64,000 nucleotides of DNA from the NCBI RefSeq assembly GCF_954871325.1, contig NC_088777.1, forward strand, positions 19,569,366 through 19,633,365. The letters run 5' to 3'. Both the position numbers and the translations under genes were made by a program. This document shows, one piece after another, positions 1-12,839 of this stretch. The notes under the pieces were generated by a model, which was not told the DNA's origin, searched no databases, and worked only from the letters and a program-made list of their open reading frames with translations. The DNA comes from Gordionus sp. m RMFG-2023 (Eukaryota > Nematomorpha > Gordioida > Chordodea > Parachordodidae). Positions within the stretch are counted from its first letter, which is position 1. Each line of letters opens with the position of its first letter.

Positions 1-1449
1 AATTTATTTTTTATTGTAATAAAAAAAATAAAATAAAATTAGCCAAACTATTTTCACCTTTTATATTTTTTTATCGTCTGTTTAAAAAAAAAAATCTTTT
101 GCTTTCTATATTATTTGTTATAATTTTATAATAAAAATAAAATAAATATTTACGTAAATTTTTTTATAAATTGTAAAATTTTAAATATTTATCAGAAACC
201 TGTTGCAAAATGATAAAATTATAATAAATCGGGTCAGGTATAAACTCCATGGATCTAATTTCTTAAATTTTTTTAATTATATCAATTAATTATTTTAAAC
301 ATCACATGTGATTTCCCTTCGAAAACTTAACTAAATCCAGCCATAATTATTTAAAATGTCCAAATTTTAAAAATCAAAAACTCGGGCCGGGTTTGGCCTA
401 AAAATAAAAACAAGGGCTAAGCCAAAATAGATTGTTTTTTTAAACATTAGGGTTGACTAGAGTTATTAAGTCTCCCATCTTCAGCCGAAGATTTTGAACA
501 ATTTTTTCCTCAACACGGACAGAACTAGTGCATTTTAAAATTTTTGGCATTCTATATTAAACGATAAATAATTTTTTTAAATTTTGTTTAATCTATTATT
601 TTAATTAAATTTTAAAAAAAAATTATCAGTAAACAAATGAATCATGTAAAAATCCTACACATTGCATATATTATCTTTCGGAATAATAGCAATGAAACGT
701 TTCGACGAATTCAGTTCAACCAATAATGGCTCTTGAATTAAGAGAGTTCTGTGAAATGGCATGACTTGGAATAATCTGAGTTATTCTACCATATACCTAT
801 TAATGGCGAAATATAATCCAACAAGGACAGAATTCTAAATTCTTATCATCCACTAAAAAATAATATTTTCTAAATCAAAATCATGAAAAATATCTTCTTA
901 TTTTTAAAAATAAATTCAAAAATGAATCGGCTGAGGCATATTTTGGCCTGGTTTTAAATGTATAGTTTATTACATATAGTTAATATAATAGTTACAAAAA
1001 TAAAATTCACTATTAATCAAGTCCCTTTATTACACAGCAAGTTGTAATTTGTCCCAACTAAAAAGAATCTAATACACATCGGGACATATTTATTCCGTTT
1101 TTAATTGATACACAGATCGTATAAATATATCCCACAATAGTATTATTTATATATTTAAATATTTTCTTGCCTAAAATGTTTCGCATTATAAATCCCGCCT
1201 TTTTATTTTATGCGAAATATATTTTATAAAAATTTCATACCGATTTTAGCAAAATTCTGGTATATTTGATAAATATAAAATTGTATAAATTATTTAAATA
1301 TTTATTAAAAATATCAATGTTTTTAAAGATTCATTTATATCTTTGACATTTATAAAATAATTTATCTGGTCATTTTATATCCCGCTGTGCAATAATGCTT
1401 ATTTAATATCATTTTTATATTAGTAAAATTTTATAATTTTTTCTAATCT
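1..1449. other. AT-rich DNA without a recognisable gene
   Basis: Long A and T runs with no open frame of note. Near 380-420 a degraded GGCCGGG/GGCC stretch resembles the subterminal DNA of the GGCCCGG hAT family seen elsewhere in the window. Confidence 0.6.
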
Positions 1450-2625
1450 GAAGATTGCAGCGAGATTCTAATATATGCTTTTTATAGACTCTCAAGAAAT
1501 TGAGGAAATCCTTATAGAATTAAGCTAGGAAGCTATTATTAAACCTATACCCCGCCAAGTTTTTTTTCTGAATACGGCTCTGGTGATTATTTTAAAAATC
1601 CTAAATGGTAAAAATGTCGATTCAAAATAGTTGAAAATCTTTTACCTCGAATAATTATTAATTGGAGGTACCATCATCTTTGCATGATAACTTTATACCT
1701 ACTCCGTCTAATATAACAAGTATGTCGCAAACAATATCCGCAGGGTATTTGTTCTATAAAAATTATTGCCAATTATACAGAATCTCATGTGAAAATATTG
1801 AGAAAACGATGCCATATATGTAGCATTAAAAAAATGAAATTCGGACATCTTGGGAATGCTTAATCAGTAAAGTTTTGCTATGCAAAAACGAAATTGTTTT
1901 TTTTCTTTCCATAATAAAAATTAATTTATATTATATTTATGCACAGTTGGGAAAAAATGTACCTCTCCTTCCCCTATTTATAAAATATTGTGTAATTTTT
2001 GTATTTTGAATCGAAAGCTAAATCTTATGATATAACACTAAACCTCATCTAGCAACTAGACAATTGATGTAATATAAATGTCGACCAACTGAAGAATATT
2101 ATAAAATATCCATTCTCATCCCCTTCTTAGATACTTTTTTATTGCGAATTATAATACGATGGTTAGATAAAAGAAAACAAGTCATTAGCAATCTTCAAAT
2201 TTTATTACCTAAAGACCCTTCTTCGTTTTCTGATGCCACTATTGGTAAAATATTTAGCAAAATTTTATTTCCTTGATATTGATACTAAAATCAATTTAAT
2301 CAATGAATTCGAATTGTGGTATAAATATTTACTACGTTTGGTTATTTTACCTAAACATGCTATTGATACGCTCAATCGGTGTAAGGAAACCTTGGCTCAA
2401 TTTCCAAATATTTTGAAGTTGTTTTATATTCTTGCATATTTCCTATTGCAACATGTAAAAATGAAAGGACCTTTTCCAACTTGAGAAGGTTGAAAACTTA
2501 TTTGCGAAATACTACTTCTGAATCTCGACTAAATGGGTTAGCTCTGTTAAATATCCACAGAGATTTGGTTCCAACGACAAACTAAATTCTTGATGAATTG
2601 GCAAATTTCCCACGAAAATTAAAAA
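1450..2625 (+). mobile_element. Decayed hAT transposase, P52rIPK-like C-terminal half
   Basis: Frame fragments on the + strand keep the order seen in hAT-derived proteins of the 52-kDa PRKR-inhibitor-repressor type. A segment resembling YFRIAIYIPFLDHF lies near 2090-2140. The dimerisation block follows: a PNILKLF-like stretch near 2405, then, after a frame change, RRLKTYLRNTTSES and LNGLALLNIHRDLV near 2485-2570. Stops and frame changes make it non-coding today. The likely right terminus of the same element is near 3092. Confidence 0.75.
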
Positions 2626-2984
2626 TTGCATTATAATTATAGTATTTAAATTTTTTTGTATAAATTTGATAATAAGTTATAAAAACTTGTTTTTTAAAAA
2701 ATTTTCTAGTCAATATTCTATACACACTACAAAGTATTTTCAATAAAAAATTTATTCTATTTATATTGTATGAAAATTTAAGCTGAGGCTAGTTTTTAAA
2801 GTCAATTTTATAAAAAAAAATGACACAAACTTTATTTCAATTTTATATTTAATATAATATACCTAACTTAAAACAGTAAAAAATTGGGTTATAACCTTTA
2901 TTTCTTTAAATATTCATAAGCGTGAATTAGTAAATAAAAGTTAAAAATATTAATATAATTATTATTTAATTATGAATAATTTAA

Positions 2985-3092
2985 AAGAATAGCTCAAATA
3001 TATGACCTGATCGAAGGCCAGCTAAGGAAAGTTTGGGGAGCGAAGGCCCCCAAAAAAATTTCCCCTCTATAGGAAAATTCTGGATACGCAAC
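2985..3092 (-). repeat. hAT right terminus, CAGTTGCGTATCCAG type
   Basis: Read on the - strand from 3092, the sequence begins cagttgcgtatccagaattt and then has G-rich stretches. This matches the common CAGTGGCGTA(T/G)CCAG ends of Tip100/Zaphod-type hATs. It lies about 450 bp beyond the transposase relic at 1450-2625, so it is probably that element's right end. No matching left end was found. Confidence 0.5.
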
Positions 3093-5237
3093 TGCATGGT
3101 ACTATATTATATATAAGCAATTATTGCGTGAATTTACGAAATTTAATGTATTTTGCGCAAGAATGCGATTTTTTTTCACGCTTATTCACGCATGTTACAA
3201 AATATAATAAATATTTACGATTTATTTAAAATCAAAATATTTTAAAATATATAAAATCTATCGAAATTTAAAAATTACCTTTATAAAAATAATAAAAACT
3301 CTACAGATAAATGCTACTTATCAAATATATGTACTTAAATTAGAATACATGAGTTTAAAACGCAAAAAAATATGTAAGCTCGATTAGTTTCTTTTAGCGA
3401 TTTGGTATAAAGGTGCAGGGTTTATATGGTTGATCCGGTATAACAATTGTTCACTCCGGTTTCCTACTTAAAGTAGAGGAGAAGTGGGTTGAATTTTTGC
3501 TTAATAACAATGAATGTCAAGCTAACTAGAAAGGAGAGAAATAGGTTTGCTCTCAACTTTAGAGGCCGAACTAATGGTGAAACAAAATTGAAAAATGTGC
3601 CACCATTTTTATAAATTTTTCAAAAATGACAAATTTTTAATTCGAATATTTTAATTTAAAATGAAATATAATTAATTTTTATAAATATAAACTATTTAAT
3701 ATTAGAATTTTCTATATATTTTTTAAATTATATATTTTTATTGGGCATTTCATTGTTATAAAATTATATGTATTTTTTGTAAAAATCTTTTAATTTTGAA
3801 ATAAAGATAGTTTATTTTACTTTGAGATAAAATAAATATATTTTTTTATTTAGAAATAAAGATAATTTTAAAAAATTTGGTCTCGCTAAATAATTTCCTT
3901 ATGTAACAAAAAAATTAGAGAAATTTAATTTTCTATAATTAATAATGCTAGTTTACTACAAAAAAATACAAAATAAAACTATATGAATAAAATTAATTCC
4001 GAAAAATATAAAAAATTAACTAAAATAATTAAACGATACTAATTTTTATAGTATAAAAAGTAACAACTATGGGAATAAAAGAAAAGGAGGAGTCACATAA
4101 CCTACATCTGATCACTCAGCTAAAGAATGGGTCTTTACGGGACTCGGGATTTCCAGCTTTTAACTTGGAAACCCTGTGCCTGTCTATACAGTATGTTCTT
4201 TGTAGTAATTTTTATGATTATAATCTAATTAATTCTGAAGAAATGAGAATGGCAATTAAGAGAAAACCATTCGGTTTAGCACAGGAATATTTATTATGCA
4301 GAATGACATCATCTAGAAGTTATTATTTAGGGTTCGAGTCACGTCAAAATTTTGATAAGCCTAGCTAAAAGTTAAAACAAATATTAGTTTAATTATAGAA
4401 TTTGAGCCCCATCAAACTGAAGAAGAATAAAATGACGCCCCTATACACATAAAATATATGATTATGGATAATCATTATATTTATGTAAATAGATGTAGAT
4501 GATATGATAAGTAAGATATATACATTCTTATTAATAAAATTATAAGCAAATGTCCATTCAATCAAATTTTTTTTAAAAATAATAAATCATTTTTTATTTT
4601 ATTTTAAAAGAAAGACTATCATTATCATTAATCTCTAAGACCCCCCCCCCCCCTTCCCCTTTAAAAAAGACATTGTATTATAAAAAATAAAAATAAAGCC
4701 TTAATCATTTATAATATGTATTATTGTTATTTATTTTATAGATATAAGATCTAAGATATTGTAAAACTAATGACGAAAAACTAAATGTCACGCCTTCATT
4801 CAAAACCACCACTTCAGGTGTTTTTGTTAACTTATGTAAAGTATTTATTAATTTGTAATTAAAGGTAATATTTATATTTATAAGTATATTTACCAGAGTT
4901 ATTTATTGTATAATTATTTTAAATTAAAATAATGTCTAATTACAAAAAAATTTTTAATCCTTAGACATTAGAATAAGTAATTAGCAAAAGATTAAATATA
5001 ATTTGTATTCTTAATTTTATTTATTTATATGGCTTCAAAAAAGTAAAAAATTAAATGTATTTTGTAAAAAAATCCGTCTTTTACAGATTAAATTGATTAG
5101 CAATAATTAGTAAATGCTTTAAGAATTATAAAATAATTAGACCCAACCGAAAACTTTCAAGACTATTAAATAGAATTAAGATTTTTTAATGATTCGTTTT
5201 TGATCTTGTTGGGTTTTATTTTATAATTACTAATATG
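3093..5237. other. AT-rich intergenic DNA
   Basis: No supported gene. A 99-codon open frame at 4069-4368 has no recognisable domain or splice support and looks accidental. A C tract of about 15 bases lies at 4638-4655. Confidence 0.55.
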
Positions 5238-5245
5238 CAATATAT

Positions 5246-5416
5246 TATAAACGGCTCGTTTTGAGCAGGCTAACTCAATATTTTCGCCAGAAAAATATTA
5301 ACTATGCCTCGAAATTTTGATACTATATGTCTAGACCTTGCTCCTTCTATGAGCAAAATTTTCTGGAGCTAACTGTTTTTAAAAATCGGCTTAAAACGAG
5401 CCGTTTAACAACACTA
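5246..5416. mobile_element. 171-bp hAT MITE, ACGGCTCG family, with 8-bp target duplications
   Basis: Ends are aaacggctcgttttgagc on the left and the inverted gagccgtttaacaacacta on the right. The flanking duplication caatatat is perfect (5238-5245 and 5417-5424). The core, read on the - strand, contains attttgctcatagaaggagc and a decayed ctagacatatagtatc, shared with copies near 16.4, 16.5 and 61.2 kb. The left terminus has lost a few bases of the full tagtgttgttaaacgg end. Confidence 0.85.
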
Positions 5417-5424
5417 CAATATAT

Positions 5425-8400
5425 TTATTATAATATTTTTTATCTCTTGTTTGTCACCAGTTATGAGAATTTTTAAATGATTTGATAATTCAAAGCTTTT
5501 CTAGTTTGACATAAGTCACAGATTTAAGTTCTTAACGTTTTAGCATTCGCCAAAATTTAATTTTCCTAATTTAGAAAGGCTCAATTATAATACATTTTTA
5601 CAAATTCATTAGAAGTTCGCTTTTGTTATCTGATATTTTACTCTCGATATTAAGCGTTATTATCATTAGATTTTTAACATCTAAGAATAGTCATTAAACT
5701 AATATCATATAATTAAAAAATGAATTTAAAAAAATATCTTAGTTAAATTATAAAATGACAATATAGATGATGATAATAAATTTATTTAGAGTGATTTTTT
5801 TTTAGGTTTTAAACTATTAAAAAGAAGAGGTTAATTAATAGTTAACAATAGAGATCTGCAATGGGCGGACTTTTAACCCGCCCGCTCATTGTTTTTAAAA
5901 TTTGCAATATTATCAGATAAAAAAAATAATTTTTAATAATTATAAGCCAGTTCTGTTTTTTTCAAAAATATATTTCAAATTTGTCTACCAGTTGTTTTGC
6001 AAATATATTGGGTTAAAACCCGATGTAACCCAACATTTATTTTACCGAAACCATTTTACATCTATCACTTTATTTTCTACAAAAATATCCATAAAATTTA
6101 GAGTTATCGAACTAAATATCTACATATAAGAAATCATTTAAAATGCTTAGAATTATTTTTTTGAATTGTCGGGTAAAATAGATTTAATCTACTTTAAAAT
6201 AAATAAGTTCGGATGTGATTTAAATATTATTTATCAGGGTTTTTTTGTAAGGTATTCACAAAACTTAGACCGATAATCTATAATTATTAATATTGCCTCA
6301 TGCAAATTGTTATGTAAATATCAAAGTTGCAAGAATAAATAATTAATTTTCCTACTTAATTATCATAATTTGTATAAAACTTTACTATAAAATAGGTACA
6401 AAAAAATTGAATGATTTATGTGATATGGTTCAACGAATGGCTAGTTATAAATGTTATTTTATTATTTTATAGGATAGTTGTATTTATGTGGGATATATAG
6501 AAAGAAAACTTAAATTTTATGAATAAATATTTGTTTGAATATTTTATAATGTTAGTTTAATAATATCTGTAAATGTTAAAATATATAACATTTTATCAAC
6601 CATTTAAGCATATTATTTTATTATGCAATTTAAGTAAGAAAAGCCTTTTGTAGTTGGTGTGGTGTGTACACATAATTACAATTAACAGTGTATCGAGATA
6701 ATAATGTAATGATTATTCAATAATATTATTTAAAATAATTAATTATTTGTTATTATTCAACACCTAATGGTCGCATAGTAATTGTATTTACTTTATATCA
6801 TAGTGTTAATAAAATTCCATATATTGATAAATAAATAATATATAACATTCATTATCTAATATTTATTTATGTATTAATATTAAAGAATGTTATGTAAATT
6901 TTCACACCAAACAATGGTTTTTAAATATTACCATGTATCATGAAGATGATTTAAAAAATATACCATATGCTTTATATTATAATTGATATTAAAAGTAAAA
7001 AGTTAGAGCCATGACTGTCTTGTATTTCAAGCCAGAAATTGATGGTGAGCATGGAGTTAAAATGATCTAATATTAAATTCTACTGATAATAATTGACTTC
7101 TCGTAAACATTATATAATTTAAAAAACAACTTAGTTTAGTGGAAAAAAATCTTATGGATTTGAACGTCCAATTTTTGCGACAGAATTTTATATACTAGAC
7201 GTAGACGTGAAAGGATTACAATTTCTAAATTTTTTCTACCAAAAAGTTAAGAATTTATTATGTTATTGATTGCTCTAGGAGACTTATATTGTCAACGTTC
7301 ATTAGTATAAATTTTTTTATTTATTGAATATTATGGGCTAGTTTGATTGAAGGTTATCTTTTGATTTATTACTTCATTCTCTTCACTTCCGTTTTTTATA
7401 TCCTGAATGTTCTAAATTTTGAATTATGCTTAATTCAACCTGTAGCAGAGCATTATATGTTTCTAACCACTGTTAAGGCGAACTGTGAAACCCCTTTATA
7501 AATCCGAGTTGTAACCGAACCCAACTCTTAAAAAGAGGAAACCTAACCATTTATAATTCTTTCCAACCTGCTGATAACATTTATTGACATTAATTTATTT
7601 ATTTTAATAAAATAATTTAAATATTTTAGAAATAGGGTACAGATTTATATATGGTGATCAAGTTGGTAGTCAAAGGAGAGGGGGGGGTTATCCACCCTAA
7701 AAAAATCTAATCCCGATATTTTTTTTTCTATATTTCCTTCCCCAAATTCTTTAAAAAAAATTAATTATGAAATTTTAACTCGTTTATTAACCTTAAATGA
7801 AATAACAAAAAAATGATAATCGCATTTTTTTTATTCTTCAAGCTCTTCTTTTCGTGAGTCGTTATCAACTACAAAAACAAATTCAGATAAAAATATAATT
7901 TATTCTTTTTTCAATTTTGCAAACGCGTTATGCTATTTTTTTCAGGCATTTTAACATATCCTCTAAATATACAAGCATAAAATTAAGATACTTTTAGACA
8001 AGATGGACAGTCATTTGGAAATATCTCATATCATTTATGAGAATTTTAGGCTATTGGTGAATTATTATTTTATATTTATAATAGAACTCTTAACTCGGAG
8101 TTTCCAGTAATGATTCGATCGAAGCACGGTCTTTTGGGTCAATGCATGCATATAGTAATAAATAATGCTCTAAAAAATAAAATAGTGAAACTTTAGAAAG
8201 AATAAGGCTGAAAATTTTATATCGAAATTTAATCTGACCCCAAAAAAATCCTCAGTATAACGCCTAAAAATCTCCTAGATTTTTTGATTGATATCAAATT
8301 AAAATTAGAAAGGACTCTGATTGGAGTTCTTTAGAAGGAAATTATTAATTATTTTGTTGAATGATCTTTAGAATAATTTCCTGGCCATTATTACCACGCC

Positions 8401-8485
8401 CAAAATATTTTATCGCGGGTAAAATTTCCCCAATATCTTCCTTATTAAACCTTAATATTACATATTACACCATACAAAGGGATTA
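5425..8485. other. AT-rich intergenic DNA with a GGGC-type hAT end relic
   Basis: At 5852-5893 the sequence gatctgcaatgggcgg...cccgcccgctcattg resembles the end of the GGGC hAT at 62.8 kb. A G tract lies at 7679-7687. No gene is recognised; short frames such as 5902-6129 have no support. Confidence 0.5.
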
Positions 8486-8760
8486 TTAGGGGCTGAAGTA
8501 GAGGAACGGAAATTGAACCCTTTTGCAAATATTATTAATGTTATATGGAAAAAGTACCATATGCTCTTAAAGAATTACATAAATGCTATTCAGCAGACCT
8601 TATCATTGGGATATCATCAGCTTTTTGTGAGACATCCTTCACTACACTGGAGAGAGCACCAGAGAATAAATGAAGCTGAATAAAAACAAAATTTAGTGCT
8701 AATGGCTTTTGAAAAAAATATAACCAAAAACTTGTTTAATTCATTTAAGTTAAAATTTAA
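8486..8760 (+). mobile_element. hAT transposase C-terminal relic (ZMYM/KRBA2-like)
   Basis: One frame reads IIGISSAFCETSFSTLER near 8605-8655, the hAT dimerisation signature (SSAxCExSFSTL). An adjacent frame gives VLMAFEKNITKNLF at about 8697-8740. Both blocks sit at the end of hAT transposases. No termini were identified, so this is an old fragment. Confidence 0.7.
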
Positions 8761-9039
8761 AAATAAAAATCGTCATATTATATTATAATATTATTTTGAA
8801 TGTTCATAATTATTTGCATTTACAGATTTTCAATATATAACAAAAATATTTCTATGAGTATCCGACTATTTGCTTTATATCAAAAAAATATAGGCCACAC
8901 CAAATAAACACCATCTCAACTGAAAATTCCTGGCTACGTGTCAGATATATATGTTATGTTACTTATGTTATTTATTGTTCATGTTTTATTCATAGGGATA
9001 TTATTAATAATATCTAAGACAGTACGAGTATTTTATATA

Positions 9040-9150
9040 AACAGAAACAACCGATATAAATTTGTTCAATCATAACCGAAACAGAATTAAACCGCTTTAA
9101 AATATAAAGCCAAAACCAGGAATAAAACTTAACCGACATAGATAACGGTT
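9040..9150. repeat. ACCG-type dispersed repeat
   Basis: Contains accgatataaatttgttcaa and several aaccg words. Related stretches occur near 22990-23100, 25700-25990, 27058-27150 (inverted), 55370-55500 and 58430-58470. These are probably internal or subterminal parts of a non-autonomous hAT family; clear termini were not found. Confidence 0.5.
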
Positions 9151-9866
9151 TAGCGCTCTGGTAACAACTGCCAATCTCAATCATTTTAAAAACCTCGGAG
9201 GGCCCTTTGAAAAATTTCAAATTATAGAATTACCTTTTTTGGTCATTTTTATTTTTATGCTATTTTGGGAAGTTTTTTAAAAATGAATCCCCTCAGATTA
9301 AAGAACTTAACGACGAGTCTAATCAATACCCCTTATATTTATTATCACATAACCTACCACTATAGAGTTTCCAATTGATGTGATCAGATAAGTTTCACTT
9401 TGAAAATCTCAATATCCTTACATTTTTTTCTTAGACCTAATTTTAAAAATGATTATATTGAAACACAAATTTATGATAATAATTTTATGGACTAGTAAGA
9501 TTCCACCTTTTAGCAGATTTCACTATCAATAAAATATTTATAAAAAGGATGAGATAAGATTGAGGTTTATGGCTTCACATTATTTTCTATATGCAACATT
9601 TATTCATTTCATGACAATTTGTCTTTTGTCTTACATTTAAATACGAAAAATTTATGGATTATTATATATGATATATCTATAAACTGCATTTATATAGCCT
9701 ATTATTTCATTTGATATATTTTTAATAATTCGTATATGCAAATAAAATATATACTTTAGGGGTTTTTTTTCTTTAAACTGATAGGTCCTCACTTTACTAT
9801 TTTATACATATAATATTACAAAATAGTTTTTTTGTATTTAAATCAAATAATTTATAAAATTTACAG

Positions 9867-9933
9867 GCAAGAAGCTGATGTCATTCCTATTGAATTTTTC
9901 TTAAAAGAAATAGAGCCATATGTGGATAAATAA
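9867..9933 (+). CDS. Candidate last exon of an unidentified upstream gene
   Basis: A tttacag acceptor precedes a compact reading of QEADVIPIEFFLKEIEPYVD, then K and TAA. The balanced composition inside very AT-rich DNA is suggestive. No family is recognised and no partner exon was found upstream, so this may be chance. Confidence 0.2.
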
Positions 9934-11466
9934 ATTTATACATAAAAATTCAATTTATCAATCACAATCAATTTTAAAAAGTACAAATCAATCAGAATCA
10001 GAAATAATATCAATGATTTCATTTTTTTTTGATGTATAAGAAAGAGTGTACAAATCAAGATTAATACTTCAATTAAACTTCATTTTAAAAATTTAATTAG
10101 TATGTATACTAGTAAACTATACTTATATATTTTGTATAAAATAGTAAAATATCAAGCGTTTTGTGTAACATACTCGATCTTTATATTAATTTTTTGTTTC
10201 TTCCTTCGTAAATTTCATGATTTTTTAAATATAAAATCAAAAAGTATAAAAAGATGGATATGATTCAAATGGTAATCCCGTTAGATATGCTGCTTTGTAA
10301 AATATATATTTTTTAAAATAATTAAATATAAAAGATCTAATATTAAATATAATATATAACTGCTTTAATTTATAAAAGGAAAGGAATTTATCAATTGATA
10401 AAGAATTGTATGTATATACATCTAATTTTGAACATAATTTACTTTTTAAAATTAATTTATTGACCAGGTGATATTATATAATATTTATTAAGTATAATTA
10501 TTTTTTAAAAAACTAATCTATAAGTCTTTCTTTAAAAAAGTAATATTTTAATATAATATAATATGTAGTAATCAAGCCGGATGATGTTATTATCAAAAAA
10601 GACCATTGATCATTCAAATTTTTGGTGTTGTTGGGTAAAAAGTTTTATAAAGAAAGTTATATATACTTTTAATATAAAATACAGAACAAGAATATTATGG
10701 CATTGTCAAAATTTTAATAATAAAGCATATATTTATTTTCTCCAGTTATAACTTTTCCGTTTATATCCATCTTCTACTATACTCATTCCAGGTGCGTAAA
10801 CTTGTATAATAATCCTAAATCTAATTCACTTTTTAAAAGGAAAATCTAAATAACTCAATTATATTTTTGCGTATGTTAGTTAAGTTCACTTTTATTCAAG
10901 TGAAGATTTAGGGAAAAAAGTCATTTGATTAGGCCTCAAATTTTGGCTTTATAATCACCATACTTGCAATATTTAATAACATTTAATTCCGCAAATCAAT
11001 AATAAAAAAAAATCTTTTGTAAAAGTTTTTTTTTATCGCAATTCGCAAAAGTTTTGTGTTTGAGAATGATTTTAGATATTACATATAATTTTAATTTAAA
11101 ATATAGAGGAAAAGTCACATATCTTTTAGGAAAATAAAAGGATAATATTTACAATTTTTGTTTTTAGATATTATTTTTTTGGTAAAAATTTATCTTTTAA
11201 TATTTTTTTTAAATGTAATCAGATTAAACTGCTATCTCGTGATGTAAGATTATCTTAATAAGTTATTTAAAAACTGAAATAAAAGAATTATCAAAAAATA
11301 TGATCAAAAAAAACTGCTAATTAAAAATGTTTCAAAATGGGGGAAACTATATATATAATACATTTCAAAAATTACTTTAATTCAAAAAAATCATATATAA
11401 ATAAAAAAATAATTTTTTTAAGCGATTGAATTTGAGGAAATAATTAAATATATAGAATTTATCTAT

Positions 11467-11573
11467 TAGTAGTGGCATATCCAAATTTTCTCAATAGACA
11501 GGGGGGGGGGTAATAATAAAATAAGGGGGATGGCTTTTCTTCCTAATTCCTTCTTGTCCGGCCTACGTACTGG
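11467..11573. mobile_element. Tiny hAT MITE (about 105 bp) with G-rich ends
   Basis: The left end is tagtggcatatccaaatttt followed by a run of ten G. The right end, inverted, is cagtacgtaggccgg. Both match the CAGTGGCGTAGCCAG termini of Tip100-like hATs, leaving almost no internal DNA. Confidence 0.6.
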
Positions 11574-12839
11574 TTCCATTTAGTTTAAATTCTAAAGAGG
11601 GATTATTGTTTAAAATATTTATTATTTTTGATTTTGCTTTTTAAAAAAAAATATATATTCAAGTAAAAACCACTTTATAGCAAACTCTGGTATAATTAAA
11701 TTTATATATTGTTAACCACATTTGGAAATTCTTACAGAAGCCTACCTGACCTAATGTTAATTCATTTGGTTATAGTTAAATTTTTTAGTTACCTGTTGTT
11801 AACTAAATTTCGTGACTTTATCCATCTCATAATTTGTAGTTGAATTCAATTTTTTATGATTTCGTCATAAATCTATGAATTGGAGTGATTATTATTCAAA
11901 TTCCACGTTATATAATTTATAATATCATTTAATAAGAAAATTTGTATTTAATTAAGCTTAACATGGTTGACTTATTCTTTGTAAATTATATGATAGTTTT
12001 TAGTGGCAACAAGTTCTTTCGGGTGATATATGTACTATGGATGAACCTGGTATATTAAATATATTTGATATTATATTTTAATTTACTTAGTTAGGATTAA
12101 CATATTTTTATATATATATTTTTTTAAATCTAAAAATAAAGAGGCGCTATAACAAGCTCCTCAAAAGCTCATAGGTACCCCGGTGTTTTTAATTTTTTTA
12201 ACATTTTCATATTTTTAAATATATTAATAAAATACTAAAAGATTTTTTTTATAAATATTTTTCTAGTATAGTGATAGATATATGTAAAGAATAAAATTAT
12301 GTTTAAATATTTTGGAAAATTTGCTTTATCTATTTTTTTAATACCACATCAATTTTTAATGGACAATATAACCCCGGTCCTCCTATTCATAATTTTGAGA
12401 CAGCATATTTTAATAATTACTTTTTTATTTTTTTAGCTAAAATGATTTTAGAAAATAAAATTATATACAGGAAAAAAGGTAATGAACATTTAGAATACTA
12501 AATTGAGATAAATAAATATTAAAATATTAATTACCATCATAATAATAGAGTCTAATATCATATCAAAATTTTAAAATATAAATTATATTGAGAATATATA
12601 ATATGATGCATGATAATGACATAGTGATGAATAAATAAATTGTTTCAAGTGAGTAATTTATATATGCTTATTTTTATTTTGCATTCGTTATTCAATTTTA
12701 TTTATCGCGTTTCAATATTATTCATAATATGCGCGACTTTTGTATACAGTAAAACATACCAATGATATCTTTATGGTTAAATTTGTAGTTATTCATTTAT
12801 ATACAGTTTTTTTTTACTGACTTGTACCCTTTATTGTGT
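11574..12839. other. AT-rich DNA without recognised features
   Basis: No coding or repeat signal beyond A/T runs was seen. Confidence 0.5.

Larger units (their letters stand above)
8761..11466. other. AT-rich DNA, mostly featureless
   Basis: Apart from the ACCG-type repeat at 9040-9150 and a candidate short exon at 9867-9933, only A/T-rich low-complexity sequence is seen. Confidence 0.5.

Noticed and set aside
4069-4368. 99-codon open frame
   Set aside because: No domain, biased composition only mildly better than chance, no splice or promoter context.
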